53,086 nt of DNA from Candidatus Kapaibacterium sp. Its GTDB lineage: Bacteria; Bacteroidota; Ignavibacteria; Kapaibacteriales; WFXC01. Location of the stretch: NCBI GenBank assembly GCA_026996895.1, contig JALWJX010000044.1, positions 6,615 to 59,700 on the forward strand, read 5' to 3'. Every line of letters starts with the position of its first letter. Positions within the stretch are counted from its first letter, which is position 1. Position numbers and translations under genes: made by a program. The notes below the pieces were generated by a model, which made no database searches, was not told where the DNA came from, and was given only the letters and a program-made list of their open reading frames with translations. Below, piece after piece: positions 43,152 through 52,955 of this stretch.

Positions 43152-45308
43152 TTACTGGTAGAATCGATACCGGTAATCCCGGATATCGGCGTTGTTCTTC
43201 AACTTGGTAAACCACTCATAAAAAATTGTCGTTTTCAACCGTTTGCGTTCCTGCTCCAGATAGGAATTCAAAGGAAACTTCGTGGTATCCGGCAGCGCAC
43301 GGGAAAGCACCTGCAGAATATAATACCCATTTTCACCCCGGATTGGTCCTGCTACCTTGTTCACCGGTACCTGAAACACCGCAGCAGTAAACCCAAAATC
43401 CTGTCCAATATTCGGCACAGAGCCATTATCGTGAATGGACCCTGCTTCGTGGACAACCAACTGGGGATCAATAGCACTAACTGCTTCCTGTGTGAGCTCC
43501 GGAATCCCTTGCAGCTTTTGATAGACTTCCTGCGCTTTCTTCCCCACCACATTCAACTTTTTCTGATGAACCAGCCGACGCTGGATTTCTTCTTTGACAT
43601 CTTCAAAGGGACGAATGCCTTTGGTTCGAATGCCAATGATTTGTGCTACCACAATGCCCATATTTTGCACCTCAACCGGCGGCGACACAGCACCCAAGTT
43701 TTCGTTGAAAGCAAAGGATGTCAAAGTTCTGGAGCCAAAAATCGGAGTTGTTTGGGGGAAAAAGCCCGTCTCTGATGGTGTTACCCCCAGCCGCTTTGCA
43801 GCCGTGTCAAAAGGAATGCCTTCTTCTTCTACCCACTGCCGCAGCGTATACGCTTTGCGCATAATAGCATTCCGGGTTGCAGGGCTCACCGTTGGGACTA
43901 TGCGGATTTCGCTGTAGGCAATTTCTTCCCAGACTTTATCCTCCACCTTGATGAGATGGAAACCAAACTGCGTCTCGATTGGTCCGACTACCTGTCCAAC
44001 TTTTGCCTTAAAGGCTGCTTCCTCAAATTCCGGCACCATCCGTCCACGTCCAAAGTATCCCAGATCCCCACCTCGAGGAGCAGATCCCGGATCCTTAGAA
44101 TACTGCATTGCCAGCGCAGCAAAATCTTCACCTTTCCGAATACGCCGCAAGAGATCCAGCGCCACTTTCCGTGCACTATCCTTACTCTGCTGTGACGGTC
44201 CTGCCTTGATCAAAATATGCCGGGCTCGCACCACGGTATCCGTCCCCCGACGACGTCCATCTAAGCGGAAAAAGTAGGTTCCATCGTACAATTCGACAGG
44301 ACCGCGAACTTCCCCCACTTTCAAGGGACGTAAAATCTCCAGCCGATCTGGCGGGATCGAAGAAACATTGGTATAGTCGTGCTTCGTTCCCCCATACTCT
44401 GCCATAAAAACCGAAAATATGGAATCCTGAGCTTCCAGCGTCTTTGCCTGCTGCAGGGCATTCGTTATCCGCTGAATCTTCCGCCGTGCCCGCTGCGTGT
44501 CTAAATCACTGGGAACAAGGGGAAAAGTTACGTACTTCAATTTCCGCATCGGACGCTGGGTGAAAGTAGATTTGTAGCGATTGTAGTAAGCACGCATTTC
44601 TGGCTCTGATACCGTCACCTCATCATCAGACACGGTGTTGATGGGGAAAGCAATGAAGCGCACAACTGCACTGGCTTGATCCACGAAATACTTCGTTTTC
44701 AAAAAGGTGGGACTTGCCAGCGCATAACTGGCAGTCACAACACTCTGGATGCGCTCCTTCAGCTTGGTTTTTCGGAGAAAATCTTCGACCTCCAGCAAGT
44801 AGTTCAGAAATTCCTGGATTTGCTGCGGCGCAACATTGCGCTGTCGAAGGAATCCTTCTGGATCGGTCATAATCTGCACATACAACTGACGATTGAAATT
44901 CCCCACGCTATCCGTTGCTATACGTCGAAGATACTCCGGAGGATCATCCAGCATAATATCGCGGATTTCATCATCGGTAATCTCAATGCCCATTTCTTCT
45001 GCTACCTGCTGGAGCAGAATCTCTTCTACCATCTGATTCCATACCGCCTCTCGGATCGCATCATAGTTGATCTCAGCCTGCTCTCCCTGCTGCTGCCGCT
45101 GGCGATCCACCTGTTCCTGAACTCGACGCTCAAATTCTTGATAAAAAATCTCTACTCCATTCACCTCTCCGATCGGCTCATTCCGACGAATCGTGGACAC
45201 GACCGTCCCCAGATCCATATCGGAAATGACCATAAACAACACGAATAGAATCGCAAATGCCGCCAGCAGGTACGGCGACATTTGTCGAATCCGCTCCATC
45301 GTTGCCAT
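43152..45308 (-). CDS. PpiD/SurA-like peptidyl-prolyl isomerase chaperone
   Basis: A 718-residue periplasmic chaperone with one N-terminal membrane helix (about 10-30), like PpiD. Helical SurA-N-like region (about 45-200) is followed by a parvulin domain with [15 protein letters not shown] and the [30 protein letters not shown] block, and a second degenerate parvulin-like region at the end ([27 protein letters not shown]). It helps fold exported proteins. The ATG at 45308 is chosen: GGGAGGA lies upstream, and the predicted -7 box at 45357-45364 makes the longer reading from 45392 impossible. Confidence 0.9.
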   Translation of the reverse strand: MATMERIRQMSPYLLAAFAILFVLFMVISDMDLGTVVSTIRRNEPIGEVNGVEIFYQEFERRVQEQVDRQRQQQGEQAEINYDAIREAVWNQMVEEILLQQVAEEMGIEITDDEIRDIMLDDPPEYLRRIATDSVGNFNRQLYVQIMTDPEGFLRQRNVAPQQIQEFLNYLLEVEDFLRKTKLKERIQSVVTASYALASPTFLKTKYFVDQASAVVRFIAFPINTVSDDEVTVSEPEMRAYYNRYKSTFTQRPMRKLKYVTFPLVPSDLDTQRARRKIQRITNALQQAKTLEAQDSIFSVFMAEYGGTKHDYTNVSSIPPDRLEILRPLKVGEVRGPVELYDGTYFFRLDGRRRGTDTVVRARHILIKAGPSQQSKDSARKVALDLLRRIRKGEDFAALAMQYSKDPGSAPRGGDLGYFGRGRMVPEFEEAAFKAKVGQVVGPIETQFGFHLIKVEDKVWEEIAYSEIRIVPTVSPATRNAIMRKAYTLRQWVEEEGIPFDTAAKRLGVTPSETGFFPQTTPIFGSRTLTSFAFNENLGAVSPPVEVQNMGIVVAQIIGIRTKGIRPFEDVKEEIQRRLVHQKKLNVVGKKAQEVYQKLQGIPELTQEAVSAIDPQLVVHEAGSIHDNGSVPNIGQDFGFTAAVFQVPVNKVAGPIRGENGYYILQVLSRALPDTTKFPLNSYLEQERKRLKTTIFYEWFTKLKNNADIRDYRYRFYQ

Positions 45309-45356
45309 AGGCTGCTCGTCCTCCCGTCGTTCGGTTTGACTCCACAAAACAAACTG

Positions 45357-45387
45357 CAAAGTTAGTAATATTTGTGCTGATAGCCAG
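45357..45387 (-). promoter_or_regulatory. Predicted promoter of the parvulin gene (CTG-N20-TAACTTTG)
   Basis: On the minus strand CTG (45385-45387), 20 bases, then TAACTTTGC (45357-45364): a perfect -7 box with one mismatch in the -33 element. Confidence 0.55.
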
Positions 45388-45425
45388 CACAAGCAGAAGG
45401 AAGAAAACGATCAATCAGCGATGCA

Positions 45426-46424
45426 TCATACAGCAACGTGCCGCAACAAGCGCTCGACCACCATTTCAGGCGTGATATTTTCTGCCTCAGCATTGAAATT
45501 TAAAATGATCCGATGCCGCAATACGGGCAAAGCAACTGCCTGAATATCTTCCACATCCGGCGCATATTTGCCATAGAGCGCTGCTCGGGCTTTTGCGCCC
45601 AATACCAGATATTGCGATGCCCGGGGACCTGCCCCATACCGCAGGTAATCCCGAACAAAATTCGGACTTTCCGGTCCCGGTCTGGTTGCTCTGACCAACT
45701 GGACTGCATAACGCACTACATTGTCCGGCACTGGTACCCGCCGAACCAATTGCTGAAAATGCAGGATTTCTTCAGCTCTCATCACAGCTTCCAGTTGAGG
45801 CTCGATTTCACCCGTTGTGCTCTGCACAATTTCCACCTCTTCTTCAAAAGAGGGATAGTCTATCCACAGGTTAAACATAAATCGATCCAGTTGCGCTTCC
45901 GGCAGCGGATATGTTCCTTCCTGCTCAATTGGATTTTGCGTTGCTAAAACAAAGAATGGTTCTTCCAGAACATACGTCTGTCCTGCCACCGTCACGCTGT
46001 GCTCTTGCATCGCTTCCAGCAATGCTGCCTGCGTCTTTGGCGGGGTTCGGTTAATCTCATCTGCCAGCACCACGTTCGCAAAGATGGGCCCTTTCACAAA
46101 GCGAAAATGCTTCTTACCCGTCCCGCTGATTTCCTCGATAATCTCAGTGCCGGTAATATCACTGGGCATCAAATCCGGGGTAAACTGAATACGACTGAAC
46201 CTTAGCTGCAGTACCTGTGCTAACACTTTGATCAACAGGGTTTTTGCCAATCCCGGTACGCCAACAATCAGGCAATGACCGCGGGAAAAAAGCGAAATCA
46301 GGAGATTTTCAATGATGGCTTTTTGCCCAATAATGACCTTGCCAATTTCTTTCTGAATATGCTCAAAGCCCTGCGCTAAACGCTCCACACTTTTGACATC
46401 ATTTTGTGCACGATCAGGTGTCAT
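45426..46424 (-). CDS. MoxR-family AAA ATPase
   Basis: A 332-residue AAA+ ATPase of the MoxR group, thought to act as a chaperone that loads metal or cofactors, often on VWA proteins. Walker A is GVPGLAKT (55-62), Walker B VVLADEIN (about 118-125), sensor 1 ATQNPIEQEGTYPLPEAQLDRF. The ATG overlaps the M16 gene by 4 nt. The substrate VWA protein may be the one coded at 41271-42809. Confidence 0.93.
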   Translation of the reverse strand: MTPDRAQNDVKSVERLAQGFEHIQKEIGKVIIGQKAIIENLLISLFSRGHCLIVGVPGLAKTLLIKVLAQVLQLRFSRIQFTPDLMPSDITGTEIIEEISGTGKKHFRFVKGPIFANVVLADEINRTPPKTQAALLEAMQEHSVTVAGQTYVLEEPFFVLATQNPIEQEGTYPLPEAQLDRFMFNLWIDYPSFEEEVEIVQSTTGEIEPQLEAVMRAEEILHFQQLVRRVPVPDNVVRYAVQLVRATRPGPESPNFVRDYLRYGAGPRASQYLVLGAKARAALYGKYAPDVEDIQAVALPVLRHRIILNFNAEAENITPEMVVERLLRHVAV

Positions 46425-47890
46425 TTCACCGTATCTCCATTGATTGCTCCAACCACTGCTTCCATTGGAAAATGCTGTATGTGCAGATCGGGAAACGCAG
46501 TAAATGCTTTTTCAACCACAACCGGACTTCCCGATACACCAATTGCTACGTGAAGGTTTTGAAAAAATCGACGCTGCACTTCTGCCACCTGCTGCTCACC
46601 AACCGTCCGCAACCGCTGGTAAAGATGCTGATAAAACTTCGGCGGTAAATGATATAACTCCTGCGTCGCCAGCAAGGCTAAAATCGTGTTGACAGATTCC
46701 AGGCGAACCGCAATTTGTCCTAACAAATACCGCCGGGCTAATTCCTGTTCTCCAGAATCGACTGGCTGCTCACCAAACCGCTGCAATTCATTGTATAGCG
46801 TCTGGACTGCTTCGGGTAGCACCTCATTCCCAATCCCCGTGCGAATCACCAGCATATGCAGAAAACGGCGATGGGTAACCGAGCCAAAAATACCATAGGT
46901 ATACCCTCTCTCCTCCCGCAAGACACGGTTCAGCCGCGCCAGAAAATACCCACTCAGCATCGTTTGAGTCAGTACAAAGGCTGGATACAACGAATCCGTG
47001 TAAGCAGGCGCAGGAAGCGTGAGCATCAACTCTGCCTGGACCGCCTGTGGATTATCGACAATGCCTAATCGATTCTCCAACGGGAAGAAAACGGGGGGAA
47101 TTTCCAGTGTTTCCTTCGTCGCTGGCGATTGGCTCCAGCTTCCAAAGTATCGCTCCACCAGCTCACGAAATACTGCAACAGGATAGGGACCAGCAGCCAC
47201 AACAAATACATTGTCCGGAAAGAACGTTCGTGCATAAAACTGCTGGCAGTCATCTCGGCCAATCTGCGGCAAGCTCTGGAGCGTCCCATTGAGAGAATGG
47301 CGATAAGGATGCTGCGGCTCAAACAACACCTGAGCAAGCGCAAAGGAAGCCTGATAGCCGGGGTCAAATTTTGACTGAAGCAAATCCGAGAGCAATTGTT
47401 TCCGTAACCGATCAATTTCTTCCTCTGGGAATGTCGGATGCTGTATCACATCTGCCAGAACGGACAATGCTGCATCTCCAAACTCCGGCAAGACCAGTAA
47501 GGAAACCGCACACTGATCCCAGCTTGCCGAACTCCCCAACGAAGCCCCAAGAAACTCCAGCTCTTCTGCAATCTGCTGAGCAGAGCGCGAAGCAGTTCCT
47601 TTCGTCATCACCCCCATTGTCAGCCGTGCCAATCCAGGAATTGACTCCCGATCAGCTCCGCTTCGACTGACCATCCGAACCCGCAGCAACTGAAGCGATG
47701 GATTTTCCACATAGTACACCTTGATGCCATTGCTCAACTCAAATTGCTGATATTCTGGCAGGAAAATCTGCGGAAGAACATCAGCAATCGGAGCATCCGT
47801 TCCAGCTTTCATTTGTCCATACACTTGTCCAACTGATTGACAGATAACAGCACAAACAGCGACTAACAAGGCAAAATCAGTCAGTTTCAT
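46421..47890 (-). CDS. M16-family peptidase homologue lacking the zinc site
   Basis: A 489-residue exported protein (signal peptide to about residue 25) with the M16 fold, from FELSNGIKVYYVENPS onward. Where active members have HxxEH after GLAH, this one reads GLARLTMGVMTKGTA, so the zinc-binding histidines and glutamate are absent. It therefore resembles the inactive partner subunits that form heterodimers with active M16 proteases. No active partner is in the window. The start at 47890 overlaps the BadF gene by 14 nt; an ATG at 47899 is also possible. Confidence 0.85.
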   Translation of the reverse strand: MKLTDFALLVAVCAVICQSVGQVYGQMKAGTDAPIADVLPQIFLPEYQQFELSNGIKVYYVENPSLQLLRVRMVSRSGADRESIPGLARLTMGVMTKGTASRSAQQIAEELEFLGASLGSSASWDQCAVSLLVLPEFGDAALSVLADVIQHPTFPEEEIDRLRKQLLSDLLQSKFDPGYQASFALAQVLFEPQHPYRHSLNGTLQSLPQIGRDDCQQFYARTFFPDNVFVVAAGPYPVAVFRELVERYFGSWSQSPATKETLEIPPVFFPLENRLGIVDNPQAVQAELMLTLPAPAYTDSLYPAFVLTQTMLSGYFLARLNRVLREERGYTYGIFGSVTHRRFLHMLVIRTGIGNEVLPEAVQTLYNELQRFGEQPVDSGEQELARRYLLGQIAVRLESVNTILALLATQELYHLPPKFYQHLYQRLRTVGEQQVAEVQRRFFQNLHVAIGVSGSPVVVEKAFTAFPDLHIQHFPMEAVVGAINGDTVK

Positions 47891-48863
47891 CTTCGCCATC
47901 AGAAGCTGCGCGCTGCTGTTGCTGAAAAAGCTGCTTGCCCAGTGCAATAGCCCCATCGAGCGCTCCACCGGCTGGCTGGCGAAAGACAGCACCGGCTATA
48001 GTCGAAAGCCCAGCCTTCAACTGGCGGGTCAGCACCGTGTCTGCCTCAGCAATGCCGCCCAGGAAACTCACCATTACCGTAGACACATCTTGAAAGTATT
48101 TTTCCCGAATAACCCGAATCATCAGGAGCAGATGCTCGACTGCCCGCTGGATAATAGCAGAAGCGACGGGATCCTCGGCTTCTGCGCATTCCTGCACCAA
48201 TGGTGCCAGTGTTTGATAATCAAACTCTCGCTCATAAAATGCTGCCACCAATGAGCGAGGTTCGTCAGGATGAAACATCGGAAAAAGTTCCGCCATTTTC
48301 TGCACCAGTACCGTCTGCGGTCCTCGTCCGTCCAGTGCCCGCGCTACTGCTGCCAATCCTTCCTTGCCAATCCACGCCCCGCTACCTTCATCATCTATCT
48401 CGATACCCCAGCCGCCGCACCGAACAATGGCTCCATCGGGACACTTTGCGATCGCAATAGTACCAGTTCCAACGATCAAGACGATGCCCGGAGATCCTTC
48501 CAGCGCCCCTTCCAGCGCAATGGCAGCATCGCTGGTAATATTCAGATATTGCAGAGAAACCTGGCGTTCCCGGCCAATCATTCGCAATAAGTGTTCAAAA
48601 CGCTTGCCTTCGTACTCCAACCACACGCCGGCTAAACCAATGGTCGTTGCAGCAACATCTGCCGGCGCAATATTCGCTTTATCACACAACTCCTCGATAA
48701 TGTTCAGCAAACGCTCCGTTGCTTCTCCATATCCGACAACTCCAAGCCGGGTGCTCCCGGTTTCTGCCCGACTCAGCACCTTCTCTCCCCGTACTAAGAT
48801 TCCGCGTGTTCGGGTTCCTCCACCATCAATACCGATCAGATACAGATCTGTGACTTTGACCAT
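47877..48863 (-). CDS. BadF/BadG-type sugar kinase (N-acetylglucosamine kinase-like)
   Basis: A 328-residue ASKHA kinase. Phosphate 1 motif is GIDGGGTRTRG (11-21), later motifs are TSDAAIALEGAL (110-121) and GIVLIVGTGTIAIA (125-138), then GGWGIEIDDEGSGAWIG. Members phosphorylate N-acetylglucosamine or related sugars, possibly for cell-wall recycling. It sits 15 nt after the DUF3108 gene in an envelope-related cluster. Confidence 0.85.
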   Translation of the reverse strand: MVKVTDLYLIGIDGGGTRTRGILVRGEKVLSRAETGSTRLGVVGYGEATERLLNIIEELCDKANIAPADVAATTIGLAGVWLEYEGKRFEHLLRMIGRERQVSLQYLNITSDAAIALEGALEGSPGIVLIVGTGTIAIAKCPDGAIVRCGGWGIEIDDEGSGAWIGKEGLAAVARALDGRGPQTVLVQKMAELFPMFHPDEPRSLVAAFYEREFDYQTLAPLVQECAEAEDPVASAIIQRAVEHLLLMIRVIREKYFQDVSTVMVSFLGGIAEADTVLTRQLKAGLSTIAGAVFRQPAGGALDGAIALGKQLFQQQQRAASDGEDETD

Positions 48864-48878
48864 CGTTTACCTTAAACT

Positions 48879-49682
48879 TTATTCAACCGCTTTCGGGGGC
48901 TGCCATCCATCACGATGCCACTGGACCAACTCGATATCCACCGACCCCAGGTAGACTTTCATCTGTGCGTAGATAGGCACGGATGCATCATCATCGCTAA
49001 ACCAGCCTCGAAAATCGCCACTTAATCCATAGATGCCTTTCCACAATGCTTTACCTTCAAAATAGCGAGTGCGAACAGGATAGGGAATCGATTCAACCTC
49101 GACTGGTTCCACTCGGTTGTAAAAGAAAAACAATGTTTTCGTTGTATCGAAATCGATCACTGTAGGTACAGCAACGCTTTTGCCCAAACGGATGTACTTC
49201 CGTGCCAGAAAAAACAGGGAAAAGCCATCATTCCACCGCTTCGTTGATTGATATTCTTCGTGGCGCCAGATGGTATCCCGAATGCCATGTTCAATGACCA
49301 TCTGCTGATGCGGATAATCGAAAATAATAAAGTTATACGCCCAGGTGCTATCTCGCATCTTTGTTTTCCCTTGAAAACGCCAGCTAAAAGCCAGACTGCG
49401 ATCAATCCAGGAATCAAAAATGGTGTGAAGCGCCACAAAGGGGATACCCGGATGGGAATCGATGTACGCTGTCGCCCGGACAACCGCCCGCCCGTTCAGC
49501 GTATCCCATCCATACGTTACCACCCGAATCGTACCCAGTGGAATTCCCAGATAGGAAACCTCGTACAGCAGTTCCTCACCTGGCTGAACCACGTGCTGTG
49601 GATACCTGGCTTTTCCACCATAGAGTGGACAAACAAAACTGCTTAGCAAGAATCCTCCAAGAATCAGCAACCATTTTTTCAT
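48879..49682 (-). CDS. DUF3108-domain exported protein
   Basis: A 267-residue protein with a signal peptide (about 1-22) and the DUF3108 beta-rich fold: LLYEVSYLGIPLGTIRV (38-54), HTIFDSWIDRSLAFSWRF (about 87-104) and KALWKGIYGLSGDFRGWFSDD. DUF3108 proteins are periplasmic or outer-membrane related, with no firm function. The ATG at 49682 is used; a GTG at 49688 would add two residues. It lies 21 nt after the S41 gene. Confidence 0.85.
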   Translation of the reverse strand: MKKWLLILGGFLLSSFVCPLYGGKARYPQHVVQPGEELLYEVSYLGIPLGTIRVVTYGWDTLNGRAVVRATAYIDSHPGIPFVALHTIFDSWIDRSLAFSWRFQGKTKMRDSTWAYNFIIFDYPHQQMVIEHGIRDTIWRHEEYQSTKRWNDGFSLFFLARKYIRLGKSVAVPTVIDFDTTKTLFFFYNRVEPVEVESIPYPVRTRYFEGKALWKGIYGLSGDFRGWFSDDDASVPIYAQMKVYLGSVDIELVQWHRDGWQPPKAVE

Positions 49683-49703
49683 TCGCACACTCGTCCGGCA
49701 ACT

Positions 49704-51311
49704 CTACTGCAATCCTGCAATCTGAGCTGCTTCGTCAAACAGCGTCAGTGCCTTCTGCACCTGCCGATCTACCGTAATTTGAATCGCTACCGACTCATTG
49801 ACGTGCCAGATCATTCGTGCAATCATTGCTTTGACCTCAGCAGCGATAAATTTTTTATCCCTCTGGAATTGTTCTTCATCCCATTCAATTTTTTCCTGCT
49901 CCGCTCGCTTTCGAATTGTCTCCCACATCTGGTCTGTAAGCTGAAAGTCCCGGTAAAATTTCCGGAAATCATCTTTATACTGCTGCCGCAAGTGCTGGCC
50001 TTCCGCCTGCATATACGCATCCACAAAGAGCCGGATGATCCGCTTATTCCGTAATTGGCGATACAGAGGTGTAATCGTATCTGACTTTACCACGTAATCT
50101 GGAACAATGCCACCACCGCCATATACCGTTCTGCCCAAACGCAAAGTTTTGTAACGGGGTCTTGTTGTATCCTCCTCCCCAGTATGCTCAATATTTTCCC
50201 CTTCCTTCAACTCCGGACGTCCCTTCAACTGGTAATACTCCTTTTTGTCTTTATAGTACGGTCTCTGGATCAGTCGGCCCGAAGGGGTATAGTATTTCGC
50301 CGTGGTAATACGAAAAGCCGACCCATCAGGCAGTTCGTACTGCTGCTGTACCAGACCTTTCCCAAAAGAAGTCTCGCCAACGATTAGCCCACGATCCAGA
50401 TCCTGAATGGCTCCAGAAACAATCTCGCTGGCAGAAGCACTGCCTGCATTAATTAAAACGACCACGGGAATATCTTCAACGTCTCCCTCAGCCGTTGCAA
50501 AAAAGTCCTGGTTAAACTCAGGACGCCGACCCCGGGTATAAACAATGCGATTCCCTTCTGCAATGAACTGATCAGCAATGGCAAACGCCTGCTGGAGATA
50601 ACCGCCGGGATTCCACCGTAAATCAAGCAGGATTTTTTTCATTCCCTGCTGTTTCAATCGGTGAACTGCATCCAGAAATTCTCGCAGTGTCGTGGCAGCA
50701 AAGCGGTTAATCCGGATATATCCAATGTCGGTTCCTTCGATGATAAATGCTGCATCCACGCTGTACAGCGGAATTTTGTCTCGTATAATGGTAAATTCCA
50801 GCAGTTCCGGTACCCCTGCCCGCTTAATATGAACGGTTACCTTCGTTCCTTTCGGACCTTTCAGCTTCTTGGGCACTTCTTCAAGACTCAACCCTACTGC
50901 ATTTTCTCCATCAATCTTGACAATTTTGTCCCCCGCCATAATGCCAACTTTCTCGCTGGGACCTCCAACTATCGGCGTCACAACCGTGATGGTGTCGTTA
51001 ATAATGTCAAACTGGATGCCTATGCCTTCAAAACTCCCCTGGAAATCTTCGTCGACCTTTTTCTTCTCTTTCGGCGGGATGTAAACGGAATGCACATCCA
51101 CTTCTTTCAGCATTCCACGAATGGCTGCCTCGGTTAGCTTCACTGGATCAACTTCCTCTACATAGTTCCGCACAGCCGTTGAAAAAACCTGCCCATATTT
51201 GCGAAGCTGGAAAGCAACACTGCTATCGGTCAAAACTGGCTGGATCCACAGTGCCGTTAAAACCCCGGTGAGAACACCAACGAAAATGGCGATTACAGAC
51301 ACTCGCTTCAT
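49704..51311 (-). CDS. S41-family C-terminal processing peptidase (second of two)
   Basis: A 535-residue CtpA-like protease with an N-terminal membrane helix (about 4-24), PDZ domain (about 85-180: FEGIGIQFDIINDTI onward) and S41 catalytic domain with Ser in SASASE and Lys in SFGKGLVQ. A long charged C-terminal helix region follows. It is a paralogue of the gene at 37569. It is first in a five-gene run ending with MoxR. An AAGGA sequence lies 10-12 nt before the ATG. Confidence 0.92.
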   Translation of the reverse strand: MKRVSVIAIFVGVLTGVLTALWIQPVLTDSSVAFQLRKYGQVFSTAVRNYVEEVDPVKLTEAAIRGMLKEVDVHSVYIPPKEKKKVDEDFQGSFEGIGIQFDIINDTITVVTPIVGGPSEKVGIMAGDKIVKIDGENAVGLSLEEVPKKLKGPKGTKVTVHIKRAGVPELLEFTIIRDKIPLYSVDAAFIIEGTDIGYIRINRFAATTLREFLDAVHRLKQQGMKKILLDLRWNPGGYLQQAFAIADQFIAEGNRIVYTRGRRPEFNQDFFATAEGDVEDIPVVVLINAGSASASEIVSGAIQDLDRGLIVGETSFGKGLVQQQYELPDGSAFRITTAKYYTPSGRLIQRPYYKDKKEYYQLKGRPELKEGENIEHTGEEDTTRPRYKTLRLGRTVYGGGGIVPDYVVKSDTITPLYRQLRNKRIIRLFVDAYMQAEGQHLRQQYKDDFRKFYRDFQLTDQMWETIRKRAEQEKIEWDEEQFQRDKKFIAAEVKAMIARMIWHVNESVAIQITVDRQVQKALTLFDEAAQIAGLQ

Positions 51312-51605
51312 TCAGTGCAGTTCCTTCGTTGTTCTGGATGGTTCTTAACAAAAGTGGAAAGACACCGACCGAACAGCTCTATTGTGTCATAGACTCCTCT
51401 GTCCGCTTTTCAGATTTTTCCCTGCCTGCCCGACAACAAAAGATTTAAGGGCTTCTCACCTGTACCTGGATACATTCTGCGCAGAACCTTAGCAGAGTAG
51501 TGCGAATTGAGGCAAAACGCCACCGTTCGTTGCATTCAAAAACTTTGCATCAGGATAGTCGATCGAAAAGAACAGGCAAGAAAGGAAATCGAAAGTTTAC
51601 TCCGA
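51312..51605. other. Intergenic DNA, no clear signal
   Basis: This 294-nt gap separates the S41 gene from the pseudouridine synthase. It should hold the promoter of the S41-led cluster, but no good TTG-N20-TAnnTTTG match was found. Confidence 0.4.
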
Positions 51606-52403
51606 TTACTTTGTTCCATACCGATTCTCTAAGCCCACCAATTGCTCCAACGCTCGCACTTCTGCACGACTCAAATACCGGTACTCACCTCGTTTCAACC
51701 CCTGAACAGTCAAGTTGGCAAAAGCCTTACGATGAAGTTTCTTTACCGTATAGCCCAGTTTCCGGAACATTCGCTTAATTTCTCGATTTTTCCCTTCGAC
51801 CATTTGAAGCCATAAATGCTTCGGATCTTGTGGATCAACAGCAACATCCGCTGGTGCTGTTTTCCCATCTTTGAGTTGCACTCCGCGGGCAATTCTCTGT
51901 ACATCCTCACTCCGTATCGGGCGATCTAAGGTAACACTGTAGAGCTTGGGAACTTGATATTTTGGATGCGTTAATCGATATGCCAATTCTCCATCGTTGG
52001 TGAGGAGAAGTGCGCCGGTGGTGTTCCGATCCAATCGCCCTACTGGAAAAACACGATATTTACTCCGCACCAGTTCCACCACGGTTGTCCGCTGCTTCTC
52101 ATCTTTCATCGTCGTAATGGTATCCTTCGGCTTATGAAGCAGGATGTAGACATACCGTTGAGCGATGGCGCTGACGGGACGACCATTCACTGTAACGTGG
52201 TCGCTGATATGAATCTTTGTTCCCAGCTCAGTTACCACCTTTCCATTCACCTTCACCACCCCAGAGCGAATAAGCTCATCGGCTTTACGGCGGGAACAAA
52301 CGCCTGCCATCGCCAGATAACGATTTAACCGGACTACCTGCTTCGCCTCCGCAGCATCTCGTGCTACAACTGAAATTTTCTTTTTCAATCTTTGCCTTGC
52401 CAT
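51606..52403 (-). CDS. rluB: rRNA large-subunit pseudouridine synthase (RluB type)
   Basis: Makes pseudouridine in 23S rRNA, most likely near position 2605. The protein (265 residues from the ATG at 52403) has an N-terminal S4 RNA-binding domain (VVRLNRYLAMAGVCSRRKADELIRSGVVKVNG, about 23-54) and the catalytic motif GRLDRNTTGALLLTNDGELAYRL with its Asp. A TTG at 52442 would add 13 residues. RluB, RluE, RluF and RsuA are close relatives, so the exact site is a family-based call. Confidence 0.87.
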   Translation of the reverse strand: MARQRLKKKISVVARDAAEAKQVVRLNRYLAMAGVCSRRKADELIRSGVVKVNGKVVTELGTKIHISDHVTVNGRPVSAIAQRYVYILLHKPKDTITTMKDEKQRTTVVELVRSKYRVFPVGRLDRNTTGALLLTNDGELAYRLTHPKYQVPKLYSVTLDRPIRSEDVQRIARGVQLKDGKTAPADVAVDPQDPKHLWLQMVEGKNREIKRMFRKLGYTVKKLHRKAFANLTVQGLKRGEYRYLSRAEVRALEQLVGLENRYGTK

Positions 52404-52494
52404 CGCTTGTTGTTCTGCCTCCTTCACAACCTCAATTGTCAATGAAAACTTAGGGAACGATCAATGCAGCAAGAAATTTCAGCATTTCAGACGA

Positions 52495-52842
52495 TCAACC
52501 GGGGGGCCAGGAGAACACGCGCCCGCCAAGCAAATGCAGATGGATATGGAATACCGTTTGCCCGGCATCCCGATTGCAATTCCACACCAAACGATAGCCC
52601 GAATCAGCGATTCCCTTCTGCTCCGCCAACTGCTTCGCCACCAAGGTCATTTTCCCAATCAATGGGATATCTTCTTCGCTCAAATCATTGAGCGTTCGAA
52701 TGTGTTTCTTCGGAATGATCAAAATGTGCACCGGCGCCTGTGGATTAATGTCTTTGATCGCAATGATTTCATCATCTTCATACTCAATTTCCGCTGGAAT
52801 TTCCCGCCGAATAATCCGCAAGAAAATGGTTTCCTGATCCAT
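52495..52842 (-). CDS. HIT-family nucleotide hydrolase
   Basis: A 115-residue histidine-triad protein. The triad motif is HIHLHLL in FHIHLHLLGGR (about 98-108), and DINPQAPVHILIIPKKH (32-48) is the other marker. HIT proteins remove AMP from lysyl- or other adenylates. The ATG at 52842 is chosen because AGGAGAGGAGG lies directly before it; an earlier start at 52872 adds a charged stretch. It lies 91 nt before the pseudouridine synthase. Confidence 0.92.
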   Translation of the reverse strand: MDQETIFLRIIRREIPAEIEYEDDEIIAIKDINPQAPVHILIIPKKHIRTLNDLSEEDIPLIGKMTLVAKQLAEQKGIADSGYRLVWNCNRDAGQTVFHIHLHLLGGRVFSWPPG

Positions 52843-52890
52843 CCTCCTCTCCTCTACTTTTGTTCGCCCCACACCTTTATATTACTCAAC

Positions 52891-52926
52891 AAAAAAACTC
52901 CCCGGTGCCGCTGGAGCACCGGGGAG
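52891..52926 (-). terminator. Intrinsic terminator after the right-edge gene
   Basis: An 11-bp perfect stem (CTCCCCGGTGC at 52898-52908, GCACCGGGGAG at 52916-52926) with a 7-nt loop is followed on the minus strand by seven T (52891-52897). It lies 29 nt past the stop of the gene at the right edge. Confidence 0.95.
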
Positions 52927-52955
52927 AAGGAAGAGAAATGCAAGATACTGTTTCC

